Shown here one piece after another: positions 16,187-24,289 of a stretch of DNA of 64,000 nt (positions are counted from its first letter, which is position 1; every line of letters begins with the position of its first letter). Below the pieces are notes generated by a model. The model made no database searches. It saw only the letters and a list, made by a program, of their open reading frames with translations, and had not been told where the DNA came from. The position numbers were made by a program, and so were the translations under genes. Source of the DNA: JAKFEE01 sp036675815 (lineage in GTDB: Bacteria; Pseudomonadota; Alphaproteobacteria; Rhodospirillales; Magnetospirillaceae). The stretch lies in NCBI GenBank assembly GCA_036675815.1, contig JAKFEE010000058.1:62001-126000 (forward strand), in the 5' to 3' direction.

Positions 16187-17202
16187 TGCTTCCGGGTGCC
16201 GATCGCTTCGTGGGCAGCCTGCTGGGCCAATGCCTGGGCGATGCATTGGGCTTCGTCGTCGAAGGCGAGGCGCCGCCATTGTGCTCCGCCTATGCCCAGG
16301 AGGTGGTGCTGGCGCGACGCGTGCCGACCCGCCGGCGCAGCGAGTTCGCCTTCGGCCAGTACTCCGACGACTCGCAGATGGCGCGCGAACTGATGCAAAG
16401 CCTGGTGGCCCGGGGCCGGTTCGATCCCGTCGACTACGCCGGACGCATCGCCGCGCTGTTCGGCGAGGGGCGCATCGTCGGCCAGGGCCGCACCACCAGC
16501 GCGGCCGCCGAACGTCTGCTGGCCGGCATTCCCTGGGACGAGGCGGGCACGCCGCCGCCTGCCGCCGGCAACGGCAGCGCCATGCGCGCCGCCCCCATCG
16601 GGCTGTTCTTCGCCGGCCGGCCCGCGGCGATGGTGGGCGCCGCCCGTGACCAGGGTCGCATCACCCACGCCGATCCGCGCTGTTCGGCGGGGGCGATTGC
16701 CATCGCCGGCGCTGCCGCCTTTGCCGCTGCACAGGACCGGATCGAGCCGGCGGGCTTCCTGGCGGCCTTGCGCCGGATGACCATCGAGATCGAGCCGACG
16801 GTGGCATCGAACCTGCGGCAACTGGAGGCCTGGATCACCCTGCCCGAGAGCGAGGCGGCGCAGATGATCGCCCGCGCCGGGCTGCCGCCGGGGGTCGACA
16901 GCCACTGGCGCGGGGGCATCTCGGCCTTCGTCGTCGGCAGCGTCCTGTGGGCGCTCTACGCCTTCCTGCGTTCGCCCGAGGATTACGTGAAAACCATCGC
17001 CACGGCGATTTTCCCCGGCGGCGACGTCGACACCACCGCCGCCATGGCCGGCGCCATCAGCGGCGCCCATCTCGGCACCAGCGCCATTCCCGAGGACCTG
17101 ACGCGCCACCTCAACGATCGCGGCAGTTGGGGCTGTGTCGAGCTGACCGCCCTCGCCCGGCGCTGTCACGCCGCCGCGGCTCGTCGCGACAGCGGGGCCT
17201 AA
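16186..17202 (+). CDS. ADP-ribosylglycohydrolase family protein (DraG-like)
   Basis: Predicted dimetal hydrolase that removes ADP-ribose from proteins or other ADP-ribosylated targets. The 338-residue protein has GQCLGDALGF (14-23), the first metal site YSDDSQM (59-65), GNGSAMR, HADPRCSAGAIA and the second metal site GGDVDTTAAMAGA (278-290). These are the hallmark positions of DraG/ARH3-type enzymes. There is no draT or nitrogenase gene here, so nitrogenase regulation should not be assumed. It is translationally coupled to the EEP-fold gene upstream, which suggests a joint role in nucleotide or ADP-ribose metabolism (inference). Confidence 0.9.
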   Translation: MLPGADRFVGSLLGQCLGDALGFVVEGEAPPLCSAYAQEVVLARRVPTRRRSEFAFGQYSDDSQMARELMQSLVARGRFDPVDYAGRIAALFGEGRIVGQGRTTSAAAERLLAGIPWDEAGTPPPAAGNGSAMRAAPIGLFFAGRPAAMVGAARDQGRITHADPRCSAGAIAIAGAAAFAAAQDRIEPAGFLAALRRMTIEIEPTVASNLRQLEAWITLPESEAAQMIARAGLPPGVDSHWRGGISAFVVGSVLWALYAFLRSPEDYVKTIATAIFPGGDVDTTAAMAGAISGAHLGTSAIPEDLTRHLNDRGSWGCVELTALARRCHAAAARRDSGA

Positions 17203-18740
17203 AGCAGCCAATCGCTGGTGAACTGGTCCGAGGCCGTGTTCAGCAGCACCGCGATGTCCACACCATCCAGCGCCAAAGTCGCTGCCGTGCCATGCTGCTC
17301 GACATGAACCCGGCTGTCGGCCTGCTGGTCGGACGTGACGCCGAAGGCGCTGAGGTCGATGCGGTCTCCCTCGGCGTAATCGAAGTCCCCGATGACGTCA
17401 GCGGTCTGCACGGTGCCGGGGGTGAAGATGAAGCGGTCGGCGCCGCTTCCGCCCATGAGCGTATCGAAGCCGGAGCCGCCGGCCAACCCGTCGTCGCCGC
17501 CCTTTCCAAAGAGGATGTCGTTGCCCGCGGCCCCGGTCAGGGCATTGGTCCAGTCGTTGCCGAGCACGGTGTTGCCCAGGGCGTTGCCCCACACCTGCTG
17601 CGGTTCCTGTCCGATCAGAGAGACATTCTCGATGTGGTCGGGAATGCCGAAATGCCTGTAGGTGGTGGCAATGCTGTCGGTGCCTTCGCCTGCCTTCTCG
17701 ACTATTATGTCGTGGCTATCCAAGACATAGAAATCGTCGCCAGGGCCGCCTTCCATGCGGTCTCGGCCGCCGCCGCCGTTGAAGCGGTCATTGCCTGCAC
17801 CGCCAATCAGCACATTATCGGTGCGGTTGCCGTGAACGGTGGCGCCCTGATCGCCGACCTGAACCGTGTATTTGCCGACGCCAAGCAGCTTGGCGTAGCA
17901 CACGCCATCGCCCAGCACCAGATCGGCCGCGGCGGCGATGGCGCCGTCGCCGAGAACGTCGAGCTCGACGTTCTGGTTGCCTGCCGTCAGTTCGAGTTCC
18001 ATCGGCGCGGCGAGACCGGGGCCGGAAATCTCCACCGCGAGTTGTCCGGGCGCGACGTTTAGGGAGTACCCACCCGCCGACCAGGTATTGGTCGTCGCGA
18101 CTGGCGCGTCACCCCCTTCGACGGGTGTGACGGTGACAGTCACGCCGGGCAGCCCTTCGCCTGGGTCATAGAAGCGGTCGCCGTCGGCATCCCGGAAGGC
18201 AACACCGGTGAGGAAGGTTCCACTCACGGGCCGCGCCGCCGTTAATTGTCCTTCGACGCTCACGGCGCTGGTGCCAGTCCATGGATCATCGGGCCAGTGC
18301 TGGACGACCCACTCCTTCACCGTCAGGCTGAGGCCGGCTTCCTTGAGATCCGGATCGAGCAGCGCCACGTTACGATGAACAAACAGGCTGTCGGCGATGG
18401 GATCAAGATGGGCTCGGGTATTGAACGGGCCAAAGATCGACACCCCGGCCGGCACGTCGAGAGGGGCCTCCGCGGGATCGATGAGATATCCGCGCGACTT
18501 GATGCGATCCAATACGGCGCCGTCCTCCCAGGTTCCGACGCCGGCCGCAGCGGCATCGGCGAGGAGCGGATTCCACGCGAGCGGCTGTGACGGCGACACC
18601 GGGACGGCGAGCGGAGGAAGCGCGTAGTCGACCGTCCAGGTCGGCGTCTTCTCGATGCGTGCCAGCGCCGCCTGCGGATCGAGGCGGTCCCGATTGATCA
18701 ATTCCAGCAGATACTGTTCGTATGCCGTCGGCTCGCTCAC
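17199..18740 (-). CDS. Secreted RTX-repeat protein with CAP-like N-terminal domain
   Basis: A 513-residue protein with no Sec signal. Residues about 5-165 resemble the CAP/SCP-like domain (YEQYLLELINRDRLDPQAAL, then QPLAWNPLLADAA). An SdrD-like B domain follows (VAFRDADGDRFYDPGEGLPG). Two clusters of RTX nonapeptides come next (GGAGNDRFNGGGGRDRMEGG, and GAAGNDILFGKGGDDGLAGG). The C-terminus, with DRIDLSAFG, is typical of type I secretion substrates. GGAGAG precedes GTG 18740; ATG 18770 or 18821 would only add unrelated residues. No type I exporter is encoded nearby. The stop shares bases with the convergent DraG-like gene. Confidence 0.85.
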   Translation of the reverse strand: MSEPTAYEQYLLELINRDRLDPQAALARIEKTPTWTVDYALPPLAVPVSPSQPLAWNPLLADAAAAGVGTWEDGAVLDRIKSRGYLIDPAEAPLDVPAGVSIFGPFNTRAHLDPIADSLFVHRNVALLDPDLKEAGLSLTVKEWVVQHWPDDPWTGTSAVSVEGQLTAARPVSGTFLTGVAFRDADGDRFYDPGEGLPGVTVTVTPVEGGDAPVATTNTWSAGGYSLNVAPGQLAVEISGPGLAAPMELELTAGNQNVELDVLGDGAIAAAADLVLGDGVCYAKLLGVGKYTVQVGDQGATVHGNRTDNVLIGGAGNDRFNGGGGRDRMEGGPGDDFYVLDSHDIIVEKAGEGTDSIATTYRHFGIPDHIENVSLIGQEPQQVWGNALGNTVLGNDWTNALTGAAGNDILFGKGGDDGLAGGSGFDTLMGGSGADRFIFTPGTVQTADVIGDFDYAEGDRIDLSAFGVTSDQQADSRVHVEQHGTAATLALDGVDIAVLLNTASDQFTSDWLL

Positions 18741-18859
18741 ATTGCTCTCCGGTCGATGCACCATCCGCCGCGCATGACCTTGGACCTGATCGATGGCGAC
18801 GGCCGGCAACAACCCTTGCACGCACGCGGAAAACCGAGCTGTTGTAATACGGTGAGGAT

Positions 18860-19546
18860 TTAGGGCAGGTCGACCACCACCACCTCGGCGTCCTCCATGG
18901 CCTCGATGACGATCGCTTGCTCATCGGCTATGGCGGCGCCGTCGCGGGCGCGCACGGTGACACCGTTGACCGTGACCACACCGCGCGCCGGCACCAGATA
19001 GGCGCGGCGCCCGGCCAGAGGGTATTCGACGCGTTGGCCAGGCAGCAGCGTCGCGCCCAACACCGCGGCATCCTGGTGGATGGGCAGCGCATCGGCATCG
19101 CCGTGCCCGGAGGCCATCACCGTCAAACGGCCGAGATCTTGGGGAAATTGCCGCGTCTGCCAGTGCGGATCGCGTCCCCGGCGGTCGCTCTCGATCCAGA
19201 TCTGGAAGAGCTGGGTGTCCTCGTCCTCGACGTTGAACTCGGCATGGGTGATGCCGCGGCCGGCCGACATCACCTGAACATCGCCGGCGGCCGTGCGGCC
19301 GCGATTGCCCATCCCGTCCTCATGGGTGATCGCACCCTTACGGACATAGGTGACGATTTCCATATCGCGGTGCCCATGCGGCGGGAAGCCGCTGTGCGGG
19401 CCGATGGTGTCGTCGTTCCACACGCGCAGCGCCCCCCAGCCCGGACGATCCCGGTCGTGATAATCGGCAAAACTGAAATGGTAGTGGGCGTCGAGCCACT
19501 CGTTGCGGAAGCGGCCCAGACGCTCGAACGGGCGCAGCGCGATCAT
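18860..19546 (-). CDS. Pirin family bicupin
   Basis: A 228-residue bicupin. The metal ligands of pirins are all present: HGHRDMEI gives H57 and H59, and ITHAEFN gives H101 and E103. Some bacterial pirins act as quercetin 2,3-dioxygenases or redox-sensitive cofactors; which applies here cannot be told. It starts 15 bp after the wrbA stop, on the same strand, so wrbA and pirin form a unit divergent from a LysR regulator. That arrangement suggests a response to quinone or oxidative stress (inference). Confidence 0.93.
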   Translation of the reverse strand: MIALRPFERLGRFRNEWLDAHYHFSFADYHDRDRPGWGALRVWNDDTIGPHSGFPPHGHRDMEIVTYVRKGAITHEDGMGNRGRTAAGDVQVMSAGRGITHAEFNVEDEDTQLFQIWIESDRRGRDPHWQTRQFPQDLGRLTVMASGHGDADALPIHQDAAVLGATLLPGQRVEYPLAGRRAYLVPARGVVTVNGVTVRARDGAAIADEQAIVIEAMEDAEVVVVDLP

Positions 19547-19561
19547 CCCTTCTCTCCCCGG

Positions 19562-20164
19562 TCATTCGGCCTTGAGCTTCCGCGCGATGCCGGTCAGGTG
19601 CCGCGCCTGGAAGCGCATGAGTTCCAGTTCGTTGTCGCTGGGCTGGCGCGAGCCGTCGCCGCCGGCGATCGTGCTGGCCCCGTAGGGGCTGCCGCCGGTG
19701 ATCTCCGATAGAATCATCTGGCCCTGGGCCGAATAGGGCAAGCCGACCACGACCATGCCCTGGTGCAGCAGCGTGGTGTGGAACGACAGCAAGGTGCTTT
19801 CCTGCCCGCCGTGCTGGGTAGCGGTGCTGGTGAACACGCCGGCCGGCTTGCCGATCAGCGATCCCTTGAGCCACAACCCGCCGGTCTGGTCGAAGAAGTT
19901 GCGCATCTGCGCCGACATCATGCCAAAGCGCGTGGGCGTACCGAACAGGAAGCCATCGTAGTCGGGCAACTCACCCGGTTCGGCAAGGGGCGCCGCCTGA
20001 TCGAGCTTGACGCCAGCCTTGCGCGCCACATCCTCGGGCATCAGCTCGGCGACGCGTTTGACCACAGCCTCGCCGCCGGCCTCGCGCACGCCGTCGGCGG
20101 CGGCCTGCGCCATGTGCTCGATATGGCCGTAGGTGCTGTAGTAGAGGACCAGAATACGCGTCAT
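19562..20164 (-). CDS. wrbA: NAD(P)H:quinone oxidoreductase WrbA
   Basis: FMN-dependent two-electron reduction of quinones, which avoids semiquinone formation. The 200-residue flavodoxin-fold protein matches WrbA length and motifs: ILVLYYSTYGHIEHMA (4-19), the FMN region GTPTRFGMMSAQMRNFFDQTGG, and TATQHGGQE. TGGAGG lies five bases ahead of ATG 20164, which rules out the longer reading from 20221. It is transcribed away from the LysR gene across a 108-bp region holding a strong palindrome. Confidence 0.96.
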   Translation of the reverse strand: MTRILVLYYSTYGHIEHMAQAAADGVREAGGEAVVKRVAELMPEDVARKAGVKLDQAAPLAEPGELPDYDGFLFGTPTRFGMMSAQMRNFFDQTGGLWLKGSLIGKPAGVFTSTATQHGGQESTLLSFHTTLLHQGMVVVGLPYSAQGQMILSEITGGSPYGASTIAGGDGSRQPSDNELELMRFQARHLTGIARKLKAE

Positions 20165-20234
20165 GAAAACCTCCATTGCTTGGCGTCCAACCACATATGC
20201 GCTTCCACTGGGGATGGACAATCAGCAAAGATGG

Positions 20235-20261
20235 AACAATATTGTTTCCGTACGGAAACAA
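20235..20261. promoter_or_regulatory. Overlapping palindromes, probable operator for the LysR regulator
   Basis: TTGTTTCCGTACGGAAACAA (20242-20261) is a perfect 20-bp palindrome. It overlaps a second one, AACAATATTGTT (20235-20246). Together they give three half-sites of the GGAAACAAT type at regular spacing. The site lies 12 bp before the LysR ATG and 70 bp before the wrbA ATG. It contains the T-N11-A core typical of LysR-family sites, so autorepression of the regulator and control of wrbA-pirin are likely. Confidence 0.72.
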
Positions 20262-20272
20262 GTGGTGGTGCG

Positions 20273-21184
20273 ATGGATCGCCTGACCGGCATGGCGGTAT
20301 TTGCCAAGGTGGCCGAAGCCAAGAGCTTCACCGCCGCGGCGCAATCCTTGGGCCTGTCCAAATCGGCGGTGAGCAAGCAGGTAGCCCGTCTCGAGGACCG
20401 CCTGGGGGCACGCCTGATCAACCGGACCACGCGCCGCCTCAGCCTCACCGCCGCCGGCGATGCCTTCTACGAGCGCTGCGCGCGGGTCCTCGCCGAAGCG
20501 GAAGAGGCGGAACTGGCGGTAACCCGCCTGCAGGCCGAGCCGCGCGGCGTGTTGAAGGTCAATGCGCCGATGAGCTTCGGCGTCCTGCATCTGGCCTCGG
20601 CCATTCCCGATTTCCTGGGCAGGTATCCCGAACTCCAAGTCGACCTGACGCTGAACGACCGCTTCGTCGACTTGGTCGAGGAAGGCTTCGACGTCGCCGT
20701 GCGCATTGCCCAACTGACCGACTCGGCCCTCATCGCCCGCCGTCTGGCGCCCAGCCGCCGGGTCGTCTGTGCATCGCCCGAGTACCTTGCCAAGAACGGT
20801 GCTCCGGAAACACCGCAGGACCTGCTCGGTCACAACTGCCTGCTCTATGCCTATACGGCGCCGGGCGACGAATGGCGCTATCGTGACGGGCGCAGCGAAC
20901 GGTCGCTCAAGGTCGCCGGCAACCTCAAGGCCAACAACGGCGAGGTCCTGCGGGCGGCGGCGGTTGCCGGTTACGGCATTACCATTTTGCCGACCTTCAT
21001 GGTCGGAGACGACTTGCGGGCCGGACGCCTGCGGCGCGTGCTACCACAGCTCGACGATGACACCGCCAGCGTCTATGCGGTCTATCCTCATGCCCGCCAC
21101 CTCGCGACCAAGGTGCGGGTGTTCGTCGATTTCCTCGCCGCCCGTTTCGGCGCACGGCCCTATTGGGACGAAGGCCTGAGCTAG
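20273..21184 (+). CDS. LysR-family transcriptional regulator
   Basis: A 303-residue regulator. The N-terminal winged helix-turn-helix runs from 5 to 63 (SFTAAAQSLGLSKSAVSKQV, then LINRTTRRLSLTAAG). The effector-binding domain, of the CrgA/AaeR-like group with its GVLKVNAPMSFG opening, occupies about 90-295. It is divergent from wrbA-pirin with a palindromic operator between them and probably regulates that unit in response to an electrophile or quinone (inference). Its TAG stop lies inside a CTAG shared with the convergent DUF4139 gene. Confidence 0.93.
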   Translation: MDRLTGMAVFAKVAEAKSFTAAAQSLGLSKSAVSKQVARLEDRLGARLINRTTRRLSLTAAGDAFYERCARVLAEAEEAELAVTRLQAEPRGVLKVNAPMSFGVLHLASAIPDFLGRYPELQVDLTLNDRFVDLVEEGFDVAVRIAQLTDSALIARRLAPSRRVVCASPEYLAKNGAPETPQDLLGHNCLLYAYTAPGDEWRYRDGRSERSLKVAGNLKANNGEVLRAAAVAGYGITILPTFMVGDDLRAGRLRRVLPQLDDDTASVYAVYPHARHLATKVRVFVDFLAARFGARPYWDEGLS

Positions 21185-22590
21185 CCCCGCACCCGGACGC
21201 GATAGCGCAGCACGGCCTCGGCGTTGGGCGCGACCTCCACGGACCAGAGCGGCGTCCGCGCATCCTCGCGGCTGTGCGGCATGTTCTCGTCCAGGATCTC
21301 CCAATCGCCGGCCAAGGCTTCCTTCACCGCGACTCGCACGGGCTCGTCCTTGGCGTTGCGCACGGTGATCTCATAGGCGCTTTCGCTGACATCCTCCGAC
21401 ACCCGGCGAAAGCTCGTCTGCACCCGCTCGAACGGCAGGTCGACGGCCCGCCCCAAGGTCAGGACCGCCTCGCCCCCCACCGCCGTATGCGACAGACGGT
21501 CCTCGCCCTGGAACTGCAGGTCACCCCGGCCATCCCGGCGATAGACACGGGCAATGCCCGCGGGCAGCGGCAGGCCCAGCCCCTTGGCCGAATCGTTCTG
21601 GAGGACCATTTGCAGTGACGCATTCCCCTGCAATTTCTCGCCCTGGCGCGCATGATACGGGATCGGCTGCGGCTCGACGACGTAGCGGCGCTCGGCCGCG
21701 GCGCTGCGGCGCCCGAACAGGGATACCTGCTTGGTCTGATCGGCGCCGAGGTCGACGGCATGATCCAGGCGATAGAGATGGGATGCGGCCATCGCCTCGG
21801 CCGGCAGATCGGCCTTCATCGTGGCAAATGCCTGGCTGGCCATCGCCGTCCGCTCCATCGGCCGCGGCGGCGGGACATGGGTGACGCGATGGACCTCGCC
21901 GGCCACGAAGGCAAGCTGGGCCGCGGGAAAATCGACGCCACTGCCATTCGATACCGTCGCCAGCGCCTCGATCTCGATGTTCGGTTGGCCGGACATGACG
22001 ATCACGTAGTCGGCCTGCCAGCCGATGCCCGCGGTCAGATAACCCAGCTCGAACTCCTGTCGTCCGGGAGCCTCCGCCGAAACAGCAGCCAGCAGCGTCG
22101 GCTCGCTCCGCGTATCGGCAACCGCATCCGCATCGAAGGCGATGGCCGAAGCATCGACGCTTTCGATGCGCCCCTCGCTGGAGACCAGGATGTTGTCCTG
22201 GACCGACAGCAGGGTTGCCCGCCGCCGCTCGATCGCGCCGCTGGCGGGGTTGGTGCGGCTGATCCACACCTCATTGCCAAGCGCCTGCTTCAGCAGGCTG
22301 GGCAGGCTCGCGACGCTACGGTCGAAGGTGCGCCCGACGACGCGAACACCCGCCGCCCCGCCCAGCGGCCGCAGAAGGACGCTCTCGGGCAAGATGGTGT
22401 GGCTGACGCCAGGGAATGCGAAATGGTTGAGGCCCGGCTGCAGCGGCAGCACACGGCGCTCGCGGACCAACGCCCAACCATCGCCGTAGATGGTGAGTTG
22501 CGCCCCCCCGGCCGGCGGCACCGCAATCTCGGCGGCCGCCGCGGTCGACGCCGCCAAGGCGACCAGGCAGGTCAGGGCGGTCCGTAGCAC
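21181..22590 (-). CDS. DUF4139 domain exported protein
   Basis: A 469-residue protein with a signal peptide (LRTALTCLVALAASTAAAA, cleavage before EIAVPP). The body matches the DUF4139 family: LTIYGDGWALVRERRVLPL near the start of the mature protein, a beta-rich middle with QADYVIVMSG, and a C-terminal YEITVRNAKDEPVRVAV segment. Function is unknown. The start is GTG 22590, two bases after the upstream stop; a TTG overlapping that stop is an alternative. It probably forms an operon with the DUF4136-like lipoprotein gene upstream. Confidence 0.82.
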   Translation of the reverse strand: MLRTALTCLVALAASTAAAAEIAVPPAGGAQLTIYGDGWALVRERRVLPLQPGLNHFAFPGVSHTILPESVLLRPLGGAAGVRVVGRTFDRSVASLPSLLKQALGNEVWISRTNPASGAIERRRATLLSVQDNILVSSEGRIESVDASAIAFDADAVADTRSEPTLLAAVSAEAPGRQEFELGYLTAGIGWQADYVIVMSGQPNIEIEALATVSNGSGVDFPAAQLAFVAGEVHRVTHVPPPRPMERTAMASQAFATMKADLPAEAMAASHLYRLDHAVDLGADQTKQVSLFGRRSAAAERRYVVEPQPIPYHARQGEKLQGNASLQMVLQNDSAKGLGLPLPAGIARVYRRDGRGDLQFQGEDRLSHTAVGGEAVLTLGRAVDLPFERVQTSFRRVSEDVSESAYEITVRNAKDEPVRVAVKEALAGDWEILDENMPHSREDARTPLWSVEVAPNAEAVLRYRVRVRG

Positions 22591-22592
22591 GG

Positions 22593-23225
22593 TCAATACA
22601 CCACCGGCGCGACTGGAACGGCCACGCGGATGGATTGGCCACTGACTCCGGGAAAACCTTCGAACAAGGCCGTCACCAGATAGGGCATGACATCGGGGAG
22701 CGCCCGGCTCGAGCCCACGCTGATGGCGCGGCCTTCGAACACCTGGACGGTGCGTCCGCGGCGCGCCGCCGCGCCGTCCAATATTTCCATGTGCAGCCAC
22801 CGATCATAGCGGGTGATGGTGTAGACATCGTAGCGTGGGCCAAAGGTGTAGCCCAGCCCCAAGCCCCAGTGACGGCGATGGCCCCAGCCGCCATAGCCCA
22901 AGCCGCCCCAGCCGTAATCGGGCCACGGCACCGCGCGCACCGAGGTCTGCGGCGGACCGACGCCGTAGTCGAGGTGGACGAGATAATCGGGGTTGCGGGT
23001 ATCTGGTACCATGCCCAGCCGTTGCAGCCGCGCCGCCACTTGATCGGCATAGGACTCGAATTCGAGGTTGCCCACCTGGCCCGACCAAGGCTGGATCGAG
23101 AAGGTGCGGCCCGCGATCGGCGGGAGCTGGTGAAATCGCACCACCTGCGAGGTGATCGGCTGCGGTCCGCATGCGCTCAGCGCAAGCGTCAGCAGCAGAG
23201 CCAGAACGGTGGAAAGGCGCAGCAT
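22593..23225 (-). CDS. DUF4136-like lipoprotein
   Basis: A 210-residue protein. The signal MLRLSTVLALLLTLALSAC ends in a lipobox (Cys19). The mature part begins with a conserved TSQVVRFHQLPPIAGRTFSI segment, followed by a Gly/Trp/Tyr-rich loop (WPDYGWGGLGYGG) and then a beta domain with YTITRYDRWLHMEILD. DUF4136 lipoproteins have this pattern; the role is unknown. ATG 23225 is used, and an ATG three codons upstream is possible. The DUF4139 gene follows immediately. Confidence 0.8.
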   Translation of the reverse strand: MLRLSTVLALLLTLALSACGPQPITSQVVRFHQLPPIAGRTFSIQPWSGQVGNLEFESYADQVAARLQRLGMVPDTRNPDYLVHLDYGVGPPQTSVRAVPWPDYGWGGLGYGGWGHRRHWGLGLGYTFGPRYDVYTITRYDRWLHMEILDGAAARRGRTVQVFEGRAISVGSSRALPDVMPYLVTALFEGFPGVSGQSIRVAVPVAPVVY

Positions 23226-23296
23226 GGCCGGCATGCCCGGGGTCGATTCCGGCTTGAATATGGTGATGGCGACCCCCAACGTCCAGCATAGGACCA

Positions 23297-23893
23297 TCAT
23301 CCTACCGGCCGGCGTGCCCGCATTGCGGCAATGATCGTGCCGTCGTCGAGATAATCCAACTCGCCCCCGACGGGTACGCCGTGGGCAAGGCCGGAGATGG
23401 CGACCGCGCGTCCTTGCAGGCGGTCGGCGATATAGTGGGCGGTGGTCTGACCATCGACGGTGGCGCTGATGGCGAGGATGACCTCGCCTAGCGCCGGATC
23501 GCCGGCGCGTGCCACCAGGCGATCGATGTTGAGATCCTCGGGGCCGATGCCTTCCAGGGCGGACAGCACGCCGCCCAGCACGTGATAGCGGCCGCGGAAG
23601 GCGCCGCTGCGCTCCAGCGCCCACAGCCCGGCCACGTCCTCGACGACGCAGATCACCGAAGCGTCACGTTCGGGATCGCGGCAGACCGCGCAAGGGTCGG
23701 CGGTGTCGAGGTTGCCGCACACCGAACACGGCCGGACCCGCTCGGCGGCGTCGCCCAAGGCCCCCAGCAGCGGCAGCAGCAGAGCCTCACGGCGCTTGAT
23801 CAGGTGCAAGGCCGCGCGCCGCGCCGAGCGCGGCCCCATGCCCGGCAGGCGGGCCAGCAACTGGATCAGGCGCTCAAGTTCGGGGCCGATCAT
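23297..23893 (-). CDS. recR: Recombination mediator RecR
   Basis: Works with RecF and RecO to load RecA at gaps. The 198-residue protein has an N-terminal helix-hairpin-helix (LARLPGMGPRSARRAALHL), a four-cysteine zinc site (C56, C59, C68, C71 in CSVCGNLDTADPCAVC) and a TOPRIM domain with ICVVED and the VDGQTTAHY region. It is downstream of dnaX-ybaB on the same strand, the usual order, but separated from ybaB by repeat copy 3. Confidence 0.97.
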   Translation of the reverse strand: MIGPELERLIQLLARLPGMGPRSARRAALHLIKRREALLLPLLGALGDAAERVRPCSVCGNLDTADPCAVCRDPERDASVICVVEDVAGLWALERSGAFRGRYHVLGGVLSALEGIGPEDLNIDRLVARAGDPALGEVILAISATVDGQTTAHYIADRLQGRAVAISGLAHGVPVGGELDYLDDGTIIAAMRARRPVG

Positions 23894-23904
23894 GGTGACT
23901 CAGG

Positions 23905-23960
23905 TGGAGCGCGGACCTCCAGGTCCGCAAAATGCGGGCGGACCGGAGGTCCGCGCTCCA
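23905..23960. repeat. Double-hairpin dispersed repeat, copy 3
   Basis: 56 bp, nearly symmetrical: both hairpins are of the GGACCT/AGGTCC kind. The outer 11-bp arms TGGAGCGCGGA and TCCGCGCTCCA are perfectly complementary, so one long hairpin competes with two short ones. It starts 5 bp beyond the ybaB stop and lies 11 bp upstream of recR, inside an otherwise contiguous operon, so it could uncouple recR expression from dnaX-ybaB. Confidence 0.93.
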
Positions 23961-23965
23961 AGGCA

Positions 23966-24289
23966 TCAAAACGGCAGCTTCATGCCGGGCGGCAGATTGA
24001 GGCCGCCGGTCAGCTTCGACATCTCGTCCTGCATCTGCGACTCGGCCTTGGCCTTGGCGTCGTTGACGGCGGCGACGATCAGGTCCTCGAGCACCTCGAC
24101 GTCGCTGGGATCCACCACCTGCGGGTCGATCTTGACCTTGCGCAGGTCGCCCTTGCCGGTGAGGGTCACTTGCACCATGCCGCCGCCGGCGGCGCCGGAG
24201 ACTTCCAACTCGCCCAGCCGGGCCTGCATTTCGGCCAGCTTGCTCTGCATCTGCTGGGCCTGCTTCATCATCTGCCCGAGGTTCTTCAT
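23966..24289 (-). CDS. ybaB: Nucleoid-associated protein YbaB/EbfC
   Basis: A 107-residue YbaB/EbfC DNA-binding protein. MKNLGQMMKQAQQMQSKLAEMQ forms the N-terminal coiled coil, and a conserved beta segment (VQVTLTGKGDLRKVKIDP) follows. The start overlaps the dnaX stop (ATGA). The dnaX-ybaB-recR order is conserved in bacteria and points to a role in DNA repair or chromosome organisation. Confidence 0.96.
   Translation of the reverse strand: MKNLGQMMKQAQQMQSKLAEMQARLGELEVSGAAGGGMVQVTLTGKGDLRKVKIDPQVVDPSDVEVLEDLIVAAVNDAKAKAESQMQDEMSKLTGGLNLPPGMKLPF

Noticed and set aside
16186..17202. Assignment as nitrogenase-regulating DraG
   Set aside because: The fold is supported, but no draT or nif gene is present, so the specific role is not supported.
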